64,000 bases of DNA from Rhodohalobacter barkolensis (GCF_002834295.1 NZ_PISP01000002.1:372001-436000); one strand, 5' to 3'; shown: positions 40,533 to 50,406, counted from the stretch's first letter. Notes: a model not told the origin generated them from the letters alone. Program-made: numbers and translations.

Positions 40533-41753
40533 TTAGTCCCTTACAACTTCTCCCGGAACCAGTTTGAGTGCTTTCAGTGCGGGATAGACGGCGGCCAGCA
40601 AGGCTGTTGCAATAACCAGCAGCGTTACATAGAAATACTCCTGCGGTGTAACGTAGGGATAGACCAACGCACCGTATCCCCAGATTTCAAACGAATCACC
40701 GCCTACAGCGGTAAGATCCAAGCCGTTTCTGTTAAAGTAGTTTACAGTCAGATATCCCAGAAACATCCCAAGTGCAGCCCCACTGAGTGTTAACATGACC
40801 GACTCCAGCATAATCATGGTGAAAATTCTCACCTTATTCATTCCAATGGCCATCAGCATTCCCAGTTCCCGCATCCTCTCAAAAATAGCCATCGTCATCG
40901 TGTTCAAAATTCCGAAGGCGAGAGCAAACAGAATTACAATCATGATATAAAACATGTAACTGCCGCTTGCTTCAGTCATATATCGCATTTCCGGTGACAA
41001 GTCCACCCACGTTTCTGCCGTGACCGAACTGAACTTATCGTTGATTTCTGAAACCAATTGTTCACCGTCATCGCCATCTTCCAGCATAATGGCTATTTCG
41101 TGAAATATCGATTGATCGGCGATTAACTCCGTTAAGTCACCCTGATTTACATACACAGTCTGTTCATCATAAAGGGTTTGACCGGTTCTGAAAACTCCAC
41201 TCACAACAAATGCCCCGGATGTGATCTCGTTCTCCAAATTCTGAAAGGTCAGAACAATCCGGTCACCCATTTGAGCATTTAATTTGTTAATTAATTTCTC
41301 TCCCAGAATGACCGGATATCGAAGGTCAGAGCTCAGATAATCGCCCTCTGTTAAATTATGGTGAAATGTTGTGGTTTCCCTCTCATTCTCTTTATCCACT
41401 CCAATGATGCGAACTCCGGAGGTTGTGGCAGACGACTGAATCATCCCGTCCAGAAGTATGCGAGAGGTGAAGGATCTTATTTCTGAGTGATTTTCTAAAA
41501 ATGATACGATCTCATCATGCTCTTCAATATGCATTCCGGGTTCCCGTTCAGCCAAAAATTCGGGATGATGAATCTGCACATGCGTCAGCTCTTCATTGAT
41601 CACATTATTGACTCTCTGCTCAATCAATCCGTTCGCCCAGGAGGAGACCATAATACCGGCCCACATTCCGGCTACGATGGATCCAATCAATACACCGCTT
41701 CTTCCGGGATGTCTCCAGATGTTACGCCATGCTATGGATAAGAGCATTTTCAT
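40533..41753 (-). CDS. FtsX/LolC-type ABC permease
   Basis: This 406-residue protein has one N-terminal transmembrane helix (SGVLIGSIVAGMWAGIMVSS), a large periplasmic region (about 45-265) and three C-terminal helices (MFYIMIVILFALAFGI, then LTLSGAALGMFLGYL, then FYVTLLVIATALLAAVY). This is the FtsX/MacB/LolC-E plan. Works with the ATPase 39710 and the second permease. Confidence 0.85.
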   Translation of the reverse strand: MKMLLSIAWRNIWRHPGRSGVLIGSIVAGMWAGIMVSSWANGLIEQRVNNVINEELTHVQIHHPEFLAEREPGMHIEEHDEIVSFLENHSEIRSFTSRILLDGMIQSSATTSGVRIIGVDKENERETTTFHHNLTEGDYLSSDLRYPVILGEKLINKLNAQMGDRIVLTFQNLENEITSGAFVVSGVFRTGQTLYDEQTVYVNQGDLTELIADQSIFHEIAIMLEDGDDGEQLVSEINDKFSSVTAETWVDLSPEMRYMTEASGSYMFYIMIVILFALAFGILNTMTMAIFERMRELGMLMAIGMNKVRIFTMIMLESVMLTLSGAALGMFLGYLTVNYFNRNGLDLTAVGGDSFEIWGYGALVYPYVTPQEYFYVTLLVIATALLAAVYPALKALKLVPGEVVRD

Positions 41754-41781
41754 TGTGATCGATGGTTGATTGTATGATTAT

Positions 41782-42999
41782 TCATTTTTTGGATTCAAGT
41801 ATATTCATTCTAGCGATTTTCAGTGTGGGGTAGAGGCAGATAAATGTTGTGATGATAAAAATGGCTGCACCCTGAAGCAGGAATACTTTAGGTGAAAGTG
41901 AGAATACCATAATCGGTTCGAAGCCGAAGTCGATCATTAGTTCGGCCATGTCTCCGGTAAATTCAATGGGATTAAAATAGAAGTAGAGCAGCACAATTGA
42001 CCCGAAAACAAAACCGGAAAGAACTCCCAGGATGCTGATAAAAAATGTTTCAATAAAAACGACAAGAGCCAGTTTTGTTCGGTACATCCCAACTGAGAGA
42101 AGGATGCCAAACTCCCGTTTTCGCTCCAGCGTCATCGTTAGTACAGTGCCAAAAATTCCAAATCCAATGACAACGTAGAGAATCCAGAGCATCAGCCGGC
42201 CGGAGAGCTCATCAAATTTCAGTGCTTCAATCAGTTCCGGCATCATCTCTTTCCAGGTGAGTACTTTCAGATCATCACCAGAAACAGTTTGAGAAAGTGA
42301 CTGTGCAAGCTTATCTACCTGGCCGGTATGCTCCGGAGCTACGACCAGATTTGTGATATGATCCTCTGCAGAGAGCATCCACTGCATGTCTTCGAGGGGT
42401 AGATAAACGATTTGATTGTCCAGCTCCCGTAGCGGGTATTGGATCAAACCGCTAACTTCAAACAGCCCCGACGCAGTCATACCGAAACGCCCTTGCCCCA
42501 GCAACACCAGGGTGTCACCAACGGCAATATTCAGACGATCCCCCAACCCCCGGCCTATAACAGCCTGATTACTCCCGGCTTTGCCAAATTCACCAATCTC
42601 CAGTCGTTCGCGAAGTTGATTGAACCGATCCTCTTTATCGATATTAACGCCCATCACTATGGCGCCTCGGGTAATCTCCTCACCGGCAGACAGCATAAAG
42701 GTTTCGATTCGGGGAATCAGAAAGTCTATGTCGTCATCTGAAGAGAGGATTTTTTGTTCCAGCTCTTCATTGTAAAGGAAAGCATTGTCGGGCGAGGGTT
42801 CATCCTCGTAACGGTAATCCTGAATTTGGATATATCCGGTTTGAAAACTGGTCATGTTATCCAGCAACTGGCTGCGTGTTCCCGCTCCAATCGACTCCAT
42901 TAGCAGAGCAGCAACAACGGCAAACATGATCGAACTGACGGTGATCAGCGTCCGCCGTCGATTCCTCCATAAATTCCGCCACGCAAGTTTTAGGTACAT
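41782..42999 (-). CDS. FtsX/LolE-type ABC permease
   Basis: This 405-residue protein has the same four-helix plan: an N-terminal helix (LITVSSIMFAVVAALLM), a periplasmic domain, then three helices (LYVVIGFGIFGTVLTMT; FISILGVLSGFVFGSIVLL; LQGAAIFIITTFICLYP). It lies 28 bases upstream of the other permease. The pair suggests a heterodimeric Lol-like transporter. Confidence 0.85.
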   Translation of the reverse strand: MYLKLAWRNLWRNRRRTLITVSSIMFAVVAALLMESIGAGTRSQLLDNMTSFQTGYIQIQDYRYEDEPSPDNAFLYNEELEQKILSSDDDIDFLIPRIETFMLSAGEEITRGAIVMGVNIDKEDRFNQLRERLEIGEFGKAGSNQAVIGRGLGDRLNIAVGDTLVLLGQGRFGMTASGLFEVSGLIQYPLRELDNQIVYLPLEDMQWMLSAEDHITNLVVAPEHTGQVDKLAQSLSQTVSGDDLKVLTWKEMMPELIEALKFDELSGRLMLWILYVVIGFGIFGTVLTMTLERKREFGILLSVGMYRTKLALVVFIETFFISILGVLSGFVFGSIVLLYFYFNPIEFTGDMAELMIDFGFEPIMVFSLSPKVFLLQGAAIFIITTFICLYPTLKIARMNILESKK

Positions 43000-43037
43000 T
43001 ATTTTTCAGTGTGTCAGTTATACAGTGCCAACAGTTT

Positions 43038-43451
43038 TCAGGATTTGTGGTTGACGTTCCCCCTTTGAAGGGGGACAGGGGGATGATCCAATATCCAACC
43101 CTCAATTACACGTTCTACATTTTGAATATCTTTTAAAACTTCTTCATCTGTAAATCTTAAAATTGTAAATCCTAGCCCTTCAAGTTTTTGCTGGCGTTCT
43201 TGATCTAGTATCCACTTCTCTTCAAATTCATGAGAGTATCCGTCAACTTCAATGATCAGCATCAACTTTTTGCACATAAAATCTGCGATAAAAGAATCTA
43301 CGGGACGTTGCCTTAAAAAAGTAAACCCGTGCATTTGTTTACTTCGCAGAACTTCATTCCAAAGTTTAATTTCTGCTTTTGTTGATTGCTTTCTAAGCTT
43401 TCGGGCAAATTCTTTGAGGTTTTTGTTGTAGTAATAGTTTGAACTGTTCAT
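43038..43451 (-). CDS. DUF559 nuclease (Vsr/very-short-patch-like fold), inside ABC locus
   Basis: This 137-residue protein has the DUF559 pattern: FARKLRKQSTKAEIKLWNEVL, FTFLRQRPVDSFIADFMCKK, LMLIIEVDGYSHEFEEKW and RFTDEEVL. The D..E.D arrangement is of the Vsr/PD-(D/E)XK superfamily. It is flanked by palindromic repeats: one in its 3' end (43056-43086) and one 20 bases upstream of its start (43472-43503). It sits between the permease gene and the LolA-like gene, unlike the surrounding functions, as if inserted. Confidence 0.8.
   Translation of the reverse strand: MNSSNYYYNKNLKEFARKLRKQSTKAEIKLWNEVLRSKQMHGFTFLRQRPVDSFIADFMCKKLMLIIEVDGYSHEFEEKWILDQERQQKLEGLGFTILRFTDEEVLKDIQNVERVIEGWILDHPPVPLQRGNVNHKS
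43056..43086. repeat. GC palindromic repeat, copy 3, in the DUF559 3' end
   Basis: Identical to the 31-bp copy at 39638-39668. It encodes part of the C-terminal PPVPLQRGN of the DUF559 protein. Confidence 0.7.
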
Positions 43452-43471
43452 TTATTCTCCCCATGTATTAG

Positions 43472-43503
43472 ATCATCCCCCCGGCCCCCTTCGAAGGGGG
43501 AGG
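43472..43503. repeat. GC palindromic repeat, copy 4, upstream of DUF559
   Basis: ATCATCCCCC with a CCCCCTTCGAAGGGGG stem (43486-43501), inverted relative to copy 3 around the DUF559 gene. It may hold the promoter side of the unit. Confidence 0.65.
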
Positions 43504-43559
43504 CTTCTAAATCAGGCTAAGATTTTAAAACCTGTTGCCACTGACACACTGAACACTGA

Positions 43560-44312
43560 TCATCTCACTCTCCTCATATTCTGTTGTGTAAAAAATGATC
43601 GATCGACATCAATATCGAACTCCAGGTGGTTATATTTCATAATCGTTCTTTGATTGGGTTTATTGGCGGGGGTCAACGTCATTCTGGTTGGAAATACACG
43701 CCCATCCATCTCTTCGATTTCTGTAAAATCAAGCGTGTTAGCCAGCTCATCCCGCTGATTGTAATTCTCCTCTTTCAGCATGATGTAGTGCTCCTGATCT
43801 ACCCATATTAGGACCTTTCCCCATACAATGGCCGATTCCGGTTTGGGGATCAGTTCCAGCACCCAGGTTTCTCTGTCATCCAATGTCTCTTCCCGCAGGA
43901 TGGAGTGATCATAATCATCAATGGTTGAGCTTTCACGCACCAGGTCATCGTTAGTAAAATCAGAACCCATCCAGGATTGAGACATCATGGACGGCGGCAT
44001 TTTGATGGTACGATCGATATTTGGTACGTAATTCCAGATTTCATTTTCACGCTTTAGAAAAGCAGTTCCACGGTCGCGGGCCGGATCGGTGATCAGAATC
44101 AGAGAGAAATCTTCACCCAGTGCCCATGCCTTCATGCTCATTTCCCGCTCATATCGGGGGCGTTCAATCGTCATCGTCATCTCAGCGTAGCTCGATTCTC
44201 CACGCATTACATCTTCCATACGGTTGATGATCTCATCGGCCGTTTGAGCGTGGGAAACGGATACAGCGAAGGGCAGCAGAAGAATTGGAAGCGCTTTTTT
44301 AAAAAGATCCAT
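43560..44312 (-). CDS. LolA-like outer-membrane lipoprotein-sorting protein
   Basis: This 250-residue protein has a signal peptide (LLPFAVSVSHAQ) and the COG2834 pattern: ADEIINRMEDVMRGESSYAE, KAWALGEDFSLILI, FLKRENEIWNYVPNIDRTIK, and QSWMGSDFTNDDLV. In this family such proteins ferry lipoproteins or lipid across the periplasm. It is upstream of the two FtsX permeases and the ATPase, so it probably works with that transporter. Confidence 0.8.
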   Translation of the reverse strand: MDLFKKALPILLLPFAVSVSHAQTADEIINRMEDVMRGESSYAEMTMTIERPRYEREMSMKAWALGEDFSLILITDPARDRGTAFLKRENEIWNYVPNIDRTIKMPPSMMSQSWMGSDFTNDDLVRESSTIDDYDHSILREETLDDRETWVLELIPKPESAIVWGKVLIWVDQEHYIMLKEENYNQRDELANTLDFTEIEEMDGRVFPTRMTLTPANKPNQRTIMKYNHLEFDIDVDRSFFTQQNMRRVR

Positions 44313-44343
44313 AAAATCTCTCCGGCTAAATGAATTGGGAGTC

Positions 44344-44475
44344 TTAGTTTGATTTGGCGTATTCGATCTGTTCTACCAGATGCTGAACCCAAAGTTCAAT
44401 TTTCAGGTCAATCTGTTTAAACAGCGATACATTCTTTTCGGTTTTGCTATGTTGAATGCTCTTTTCTGTTTTCAT
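44344..44475 (-). CDS. Possible small protein between regulator and LolA-like gene
   Basis: A 43-residue frame starts at 44475 (MKTEKSIQHSKTEKNVSLFK) and overlaps the end of the regulator gene by 29 bases. It is helical and amphipathic (LKIELWVQHLVEQIEYA). Coupling with the regulator would be possible. No ribosome-binding site was recognised; low confidence. Confidence 0.35.
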   Translation of the reverse strand: MKTEKSIQHSKTEKNVSLFKQIDLKIELWVQHLVEQIEYAKSN

Positions 44476-44944
44476 TGTACTGATGGATAATTTTCTGCTT
44501 ATCGTTTTCCCACTGTTTGATGATCCCATCAAGCTGATCACCGATCCAGTAATGAAATATTGAAGCTTCAGTCAGCCAGTCTGAGGTGTCATCATCTCTT
44601 TCTTTCAGATCATCTCCTTTCTGTAAAATTTCAGCCAGTTCTGTAAACTGACCTATTCGCTGACGAATCAAATCCCCAATTTTTACTTTGCTGATCCGGT
44701 AATAGGTTTTTCGATCACCGGGTAAGCTGAGAGCTTCAGCCATTCCTGTTTGAACCAACTGTTTCATGGTTCCGCTAATACTGCCCTTACTCGCTTTCAG
44801 GGCTTCCCTGATCTGGTCGAATGAGACATGGTCTTCATCACAAACCACCAGATAACCGAAAGCACGACCGGCCATTCGAGTCAGTCCAAGCTTGTCGAAT
44901 AGAAGTCCGCACTCTTCGATATACATCAGTTTTTCGTTATCCAT
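44447..44944 (-). CDS. GbsR/MarR-family transcriptional regulator
   Basis: This 165-residue protein has the GbsR pattern: LFDKLGLTRMAGRAFGYL, HVSFDQIREALKASKGSIS as winged helix-turn-helix, and LSLPGDRKTYYRIS for the wing. It heads the locus 38396-44944 and may repress it in response to membrane or salt stress; the signal is not evident. Confidence 0.85.
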   Translation of the reverse strand: MDNEKLMYIEECGLLFDKLGLTRMAGRAFGYLVVCDEDHVSFDQIREALKASKGSISGTMKQLVQTGMAEALSLPGDRKTYYRISKVKIGDLIRQRIGQFTELAEILQKGDDLKERDDDTSDWLTEASIFHYWIGDQLDGIIKQWENDKQKIIHQYNENRKEHST

Positions 44945-45445
44945 ACTAAAAAGTTACAGAGAAGTTTATTTAGTTCAAAAATTAATGAACCAAATAAGTG
45001 TATGCATTTGCTCGGGACGTACTTTGACTGCTTTAAAACACAAGACTTCCAAAATGAACACCAACGGTGAAATGGATGAATGTCTCCCTATTCCGTAGGA
45101 ATAACCTGATTATAGGTAAACTAAGCCCGATTAATGCCCGCTCCATCGGAGCGTCCTGTATAATTATTCTGGAGATTGTCCATGATTAAGGAAGCACCTA
45201 AAGGAGCTTTGATGTTATCATTCCATTTGAATGCTAAAAACAGAAAACTCCTCCGGAGTTTTTGAAGCTATGAGATAATCAAATAATCAATCGTGAGCGT
45301 TGTCATCTGAAAAACATCAATCATATTTGGGATTCTATTGAATTACGAATTAAACAGAGCACCGGATTAGATGGATTTTTGGATTGAAACTATCATTCAT
45401 TGCAAGGCTCTAAGTCGTGTCATATGTTTTTTGAACATAGCAAAT
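44945..45445. other. Intergenic region with small hairpins, no gene seen
   Basis: Between the GbsR gene and the S9 peptidase terminator there is no convincing gene. Small hairpins such as AAAACTCC-tcc-GGAGTTTT (45247-45265) and GCTCC-atc-GGAGC (45140-45152) may be old REP-like remnants. Confidence 0.35.
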
Positions 45446-45485
45446 AAAAAAAAATCCGCAAAGCCTTTCGACCTTGCGGATTTTG
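45446..45485 (-). terminator. Terminator of the S9 peptidase gene
   Basis: AATCCGCAA (45454-45462) and TTGCGGATT (45474-45482) form the stem, followed on the minus strand by eight T. It is 31 bases after the stop. Confidence 0.75.
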
Positions 45486-45513
45486 AAAATCAAGTGATCT
45501 GCGTAAGATTGAT

Positions 45514-47604
45514 TTACTTCAAATGCTTCTCGAAGAATTCAAAAATGCGGAGGTATTCATCATGCCAGGAGTTCGGGCTGGTGAATCCGTGACGTTCGGA
45601 TGGATAAATCATCATCTCGAAATTGGTATTGCCGTTTTGAATCAGCTCATCGGCATATTGGAATGCATCCTGAGCACCTACGTTATCGTCAATCAAACCG
45701 TGAAGTAAAATAACAGGTCGTTCCAGGTCCGGCGCGTAGGTGAGCGGTGAACTACGATCGTAATGTTCAGGAACTTCCTCGGGGTCACCAAGTCTTGGCA
45801 GGGTATACCAGGGATTCGCGTAATAGTAATTTCTCCAATTGGAAACTTTCCGAAGTGCTGCTGCAGCGTGGAAACGGTCGGGAGCATCAGAAACGGCATA
45901 GAGTGCCATGAAACCGCCATAACTTCCACCGTAGATTCCAACGTTATCAAGATCGAGAGCTCCGTTGGTTTTCTCCTGAACCCAATCGAGTCCGTCTACA
46001 ATATCTTCTACTTCGTATTTACCCATCCAGTCGGTTACATCCTCACGGAATTTACGTCCGTAGCCGGTACTGTGGCGGAAATCAACCTCCACAACCACAT
46101 AGCCTTGATTAAGCAAATATTGATGAAACATGTATTCGCGCCAGTAATTATTAGACCATCCTTTGTAGACATTTTGGAGGGATCCTGCTCCGTGTGCAAA
46201 GACAACCATAGGATATTGACGGTTTGTATCAAAGTTTTTCGGGTATAAGACAGACATGGAAAGTTCGGTTTCACCATCCCTTCCGGTAAATCGTACATAC
46301 TCTTCCTGCTGCCAGTTGTAATCATAAAATGAGTCCGGAACGGATTGGGTAAGCTGTATTTCCTCTCCCGGATTTTCCAGGTCGATCATATAAAGATCAT
46401 AAGGTTCATTAAAGTAGGTTTTTGCATAAACCAGCTTGGTATTGTCATCAGACAGCCTGAACTGATATCGGTATGCTTCATCGGAAGTCAGCTGTTCAAC
46501 AGAGCCATCACGAAGATTATGAATGAATATGTGTCGTTCTCCATAATCTGCTTCGTTATTTGCATAAATGATGGTCTGATCGTCCAGCCAGTTTGCCCAT
46601 GTGATTTCAAAATCTCCCTCAGTCAACTGTTCAACTGCACCGGTGGCTAGATTTGCGATGTAGATATGATTCCATCCTGACTGTTCAGAACGGATCATCA
46701 ACCGATCTGTTCGGGGAGCAAATGATATGGAAGTACCCGAAAGCCATCCGTCTGTTTCCTCTTCAAAAATGACAGAGCGACTCTCATTTCGATGATCATA
46801 TACAATGACTTTTCTATGCTTTAAAGCTGCATCACTGGAATCTTTCACAGAGAAATTTCCTGAAAAACTACCGGCCGCGGAACTTCTTTGTACTCCGGAG
46901 GAGAGGGTATCGATATCCATTGTAGAGAGATCAGCTGAATAAAAAGCTACGGATGGAATTCCTCGCTGTGAACCGCCAGGTTCTACGAATTCATCAACGT
47001 ATTCAGGGAAATAGATGGTTCTGGCATCCGAATTGTCAGTTTGTCTCAGAATCAATCTGTTATTACCGGACCAATCCTGAATAAAAATACCCGGAGCGTC
47101 CGAAGCCCGCTTGGTTACCTGGATGAGTTCAGGTCGGGTCACATCTGTTACCCAGACATCACCACTTCTTACAAAAGCGAGTTTGCGGCTGTTGGGCGAC
47201 CAAACCGGCGTAATATCATTCTCCTGACTGGCTATAATCCGGCGTTCGTTACTCCAGTCACTGTTAGCAACGTAGATATTTCCATCTTTTGTGTATGAGA
47301 TGAGGCGACCGTTGGGTGATCTTGTGAAGCTCGTATAATCGTCGTCATCAACCGGTTCCGGGTCACTGCCGCTAAGAGCCATTTTGTACAAGTCTGTGTC
47401 GAAATATGATGAATCATTCCACGAGAAGTAGAGAGAGTCCTGTGTGGCATTGAAAGATCTGAATGAAGGACGAATTCCCGGTAACACAGGCTCATGAAAA
47501 ATCTGCTCAAAAGTGAGGTTCTCCGGTACATCCTGTGATTGAACCGGTGTAAACAGTAGACCTGACATTAAAGCAGAGACAAAAAGGTAGCTTAGTAGTC
47601 GCAT
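45514..47604 (-). CDS. S9-family prolyl oligopeptidase (DPP-like)
   Basis: This 696-residue protein has a signal peptide (LLSYLFVSALMSGLLFTPVQS). The N-terminal beta-propeller (about 40-420) has repeats such as SPNGRLISYTKDGNIYV and SPNSRKLAFVRSGDVWV. The catalytic domain has GIYGGSYGGFMAL (Ser nucleophile), Asp in LIDDNV and His in SERHGF. It cleaves peptides after Pro or a similar residue and is likely periplasmic. Single gene. Confidence 0.9.
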   Translation of the reverse strand: MRLLSYLFVSALMSGLLFTPVQSQDVPENLTFEQIFHEPVLPGIRPSFRSFNATQDSLYFSWNDSSYFDTDLYKMALSGSDPEPVDDDDYTSFTRSPNGRLISYTKDGNIYVANSDWSNERRIIASQENDITPVWSPNSRKLAFVRSGDVWVTDVTRPELIQVTKRASDAPGIFIQDWSGNNRLILRQTDNSDARTIYFPEYVDEFVEPGGSQRGIPSVAFYSADLSTMDIDTLSSGVQRSSAAGSFSGNFSVKDSSDAALKHRKVIVYDHRNESRSVIFEEETDGWLSGTSISFAPRTDRLMIRSEQSGWNHIYIANLATGAVEQLTEGDFEITWANWLDDQTIIYANNEADYGERHIFIHNLRDGSVEQLTSDEAYRYQFRLSDDNTKLVYAKTYFNEPYDLYMIDLENPGEEIQLTQSVPDSFYDYNWQQEEYVRFTGRDGETELSMSVLYPKNFDTNRQYPMVVFAHGAGSLQNVYKGWSNNYWREYMFHQYLLNQGYVVVEVDFRHSTGYGRKFREDVTDWMGKYEVEDIVDGLDWVQEKTNGALDLDNVGIYGGSYGGFMALYAVSDAPDRFHAAAALRKVSNWRNYYYANPWYTLPRLGDPEEVPEHYDRSSPLTYAPDLERPVILLHGLIDDNVGAQDAFQYADELIQNGNTNFEMMIYPSERHGFTSPNSWHDEYLRIFEFFEKHLK

Positions 47605-47705
47605 ATGAGATGGTTTAGATTTTAAAGTGATGTAAAAATAGAAAAATGAATGGTATCAGAAAGTGGATTTGCATTTAAATAGTTCTGCATCGAAAATTTT
47701 TACAT

Positions 47706-47738
47706 AAAAAAGGCACAATACACAGAATGCATTGCGCC
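47706..47738 (-). terminator. Terminator of the alpha-oxoamine synthase gene
   Basis: GGCGCAAT and ATTGTGCC (minus strand, 47712-47738 with G-U pairs) are followed by six T, 21 bases after the stop. Confidence 0.6.
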
Positions 47739-47758
47739 CTTAAATTTTTAAAAATTGA

Positions 47759-48991
47759 TTATTCAGCAGTTACAGCTTCATCAACCTCTTTAAATACAAT
47801 AGGTTTAATCGCTTCAAATGCATTCAGGGTTTTCTGAATATGTTCATCGGTATGGCCTGCCATTGGAATCAACCGAAGGAGAACAACACCTTTTGGAACA
47901 ACGGGGTAGGCTACACCGCTAACAAATATTCCGTGCTCTTCACGCATTTCCCGCATGATCGTTTGAGCCAGTTCTGTACTGCCCTCCGTTAAAACAGGCG
48001 TAACCGGGCTCTCTGACGGCAGCACATTATATCCCAAGTCTATCAGCCCAGTTCGAAGTTTTCGTGTGTTTTCCCACAATTGATCGCGCCACTGTGGATT
48101 CTGACGAATCAGTTTAATTCGTTCACGAGCAGAAACCACAATCGGCATAGGAAGTGATTTTGCAAAAATCTGACTTCTTGTATTGGCTTTGAGAAACTCG
48201 ATTACTCTGGGTTCAGCAGCAACGAACGCACCAATCAGTGCCACAGCTTTTGCAAATGTGCCAAAATAGATATCAATTCCCTCGTGGCAACCGAGTTGTG
48301 TTCCTGCACCCGATCCATCTTCTCCCAATGTTCCAAAACCGTGAGCATCATCAACAAGGAGTCTGAATGGGTATTTCTCTTTGAGAGCGATGATCTCCTT
48401 CAGTTTTCCGAGATCTCCGGTCATACCAAATACGCCCTCCGTCACAACGAGAATAGAAGAGTTAGGCTTCATTTTACCGGATGCGCGCTTCAGCTGCTTT
48501 TCAAGACTTTCCAGGTTGTTATGCTTAAAAACGGATTTCTCAGCCATGGCCAGCTGCTTTCCATCAACAATACAGGCGTGGCTCAGTTCATCATAAATCA
48601 AAAAATCATTTCGGTCAACCAGCGCGTGAATTACACTCATGATACCCTGATAGCCATAGTTCAGCAACAGAGCTTCTGGTTTGTGAACAAAATCGGCCAG
48701 TTCACGTTCAAGGGCTTCATGTTCATCAGAATTCCCGGTCATCAATCGGGCACCCATTGGGGCACTCAGGCCATATTTCTCTGCGGCATTTTTGTCCACC
48801 TCCCGGATATGCGGATGATTCCCAACACTCAGGTAGTCATTTACGCTCCAAACCACTACGTCATTACCGTTAAATTTCATTTCCGGACCAATGGGACCTT
48901 CAAGTTTTGGAAATGTGTAATAACCGTAACCGTCTGATGTAAATTCTCCAAGGGGTCCCGGGCGACTTTCTAATTTGTCAAATAGATCCAT
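47759..48991 (-). CDS. Alpha-oxoamine synthase (serine palmitoyltransferase-like)
   Basis: This 410-residue PLP enzyme carries DDAHGFGTLG and the PLP Lys in FGTFAKAVALIGAF (near 248), with YGYQGIMSVIHAL before it. It belongs to the family of glycine C-acetyltransferase, 8-amino-7-oxononanoate synthase and serine palmitoyltransferase, which join an amino acid and an acyl-CoA. In Bacteroidota-like bacteria such genes often start sphingolipid synthesis; this substrate is inferred. Confidence 0.8.
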   Translation of the reverse strand: MDLFDKLESRPGPLGEFTSDGYGYYTFPKLEGPIGPEMKFNGNDVVVWSVNDYLSVGNHPHIREVDKNAAEKYGLSAPMGARLMTGNSDEHEALERELADFVHKPEALLLNYGYQGIMSVIHALVDRNDFLIYDELSHACIVDGKQLAMAEKSVFKHNNLESLEKQLKRASGKMKPNSSILVVTEGVFGMTGDLGKLKEIIALKEKYPFRLLVDDAHGFGTLGEDGSGAGTQLGCHEGIDIYFGTFAKAVALIGAFVAAEPRVIEFLKANTRSQIFAKSLPMPIVVSARERIKLIRQNPQWRDQLWENTRKLRTGLIDLGYNVLPSESPVTPVLTEGSTELAQTIMREMREEHGIFVSGVAYPVVPKGVVLLRLIPMAGHTDEHIQKTLNAFEAIKPIVFKEVDEAVTAE

Positions 48992-49156
48992 AACACTGAG
49001 TTTTCATCGGGGAGTTTGTAGCCCCGTAATCAATTAATTGTAGATAATATTATTGCTGAGCGATTGATAACCTTTGGAATCTAATGAAAATTGCGTGTTG
49101 AAAACAAACGTTTCAAAAAGTTAATGTAACGTTCAATTTTCGATTTCATCCAAATT

Positions 49157-50065
49157 TCAGGCAACATCATGCCCTCTGGAGGCTTTCAGCAGTTTGAACC
49201 AGTCTTGTCTGTCCAGATTTATTTCTGTTGCTGAAACCGCAGATTTTAACCTGTCAACATTTCCGGTTCCTAATACCGGTAATGGGTTTGATGGGTGTGT
49301 CATCAACCACGCCAAGGCGATCTGATCAATATCGGCTTGATATTTTTGGTGCATTTCCTCCAAATGGTGTCTTACCCGTCCGGCAACTCCCGACTCTTCA
49401 TGAAATATTCGGCCGCCTGCAAAAGGAGACCAGATCATAGGAGAAAAGTTCAGTTTTTGAGCTTGATCGAAAGTACCGTCATATATTGGGTTGAGGTGTA
49501 GCAGTGAAAATTCAATCTGGTTGGTCACCAGCGGAACATCCAGCTTAGACTGCAATAATTCGTATTGAGCAGTAGTAAAATTAGAGACGCCAATATGGAG
49601 AATTTTTCCATCGGAGATTAAATTCATCAAACAGTCTGCTAATTCAGCTGCATCCATGAGTGGATCGGGCCGATGGATCAACAGAAGATCCAAATAATCG
49701 GTTTGAAGATTTTGAAGGGACTTTTCAACGCTGGAGTTTATATGATCCGGAGTAGTATCATAATGTTTAATTTTGTGAGCGGCCCTGTTTTCTGTAGTGA
49801 GACAAATTCCACATTTCGATATCATTTCAATTTGATCTCTTAAATCCGGCCTCTCTTTCAGTGCCTCGCCAAATAACTTTTCATTAGTATAAGCGCCGTA
49901 AATATCAGCATGATCAAAAGTGGTGATTCCCAAATCAATGCACTTTTCAATAAAGTCAATTCTTTGCGTGATAGTTAAATTCCAGTCATTAAGTCTCATC
50001 ATTCCGGCTATCAGATGAGACATTTCGGGCCCATTCGGGTGAATTTTCTTTTTGATTAAGCTCAT
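49157..50065 (-). CDS. Aldo/keto reductase (YdhF-like)
   Basis: This 302-residue TIM-barrel enzyme shows Asp and Tyr in TFDHADIYGAYTNEKLFG, Lys in MISKCGIC, His in LLLIHRPDP and the NADPH site near GVSNFTTAQYELL and VLGTGNVDRLKSAV. It reduces carbonyl compounds with NADPH. Single gene on the minus strand; no clear operon. Confidence 0.85.
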   Translation of the reverse strand: MSLIKKKIHPNGPEMSHLIAGMMRLNDWNLTITQRIDFIEKCIDLGITTFDHADIYGAYTNEKLFGEALKERPDLRDQIEMISKCGICLTTENRAAHKIKHYDTTPDHINSSVEKSLQNLQTDYLDLLLIHRPDPLMDAAELADCLMNLISDGKILHIGVSNFTTAQYELLQSKLDVPLVTNQIEFSLLHLNPIYDGTFDQAQKLNFSPMIWSPFAGGRIFHEESGVAGRVRHHLEEMHQKYQADIDQIALAWLMTHPSNPLPVLGTGNVDRLKSAVSATEINLDRQDWFKLLKASRGHDVA

Positions 50066-50211
50066 TGTGTAAAGGTTATCAAGTATTTAAGTAACTGGTT
50101 ATTTTGAACTAATTTGCCGGTTTCCTTGTTGAATAATTGGAATTAAGTGGTGTTTGACTTATTTACATTTTCTTCCATTTTAAAAGAACACTTGAATAAA
50201 TACATTTAGTT

Positions 50212-50406
50212 ATGGCAGAAGTTGATAAGTACGAAGAGATGATTGAAAATCCAACAAAGCACCAGCTTAAGGCGATTCACCACGCACGTGAACGTGCCTG
50301 CATTGATGCAATGAAATCATCTTCATCAAAAAACCCTCACAATAAAGGTTCAGATTTGGCCGGACTTTGGAATTATGTATATGAAGAATATCTACAAATT
50401 CAGTAA
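50212..50406 (+). CDS. Small conserved-looking hypothetical protein
   Basis: This 64-residue soluble protein (MAEVDKYEEMIENPTKHQLK) is helical and rich in His, Lys and Glu. It ends by overlapping the convergent kinase gene by 7 bases. The compact frame and the spacing suggest a real gene. Function unknown. Confidence 0.5.
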   Translation: MAEVDKYEEMIENPTKHQLKAIHHARERACIDAMKSSSSKNPHNKGSDLAGLWNYVYEEYLQIQ

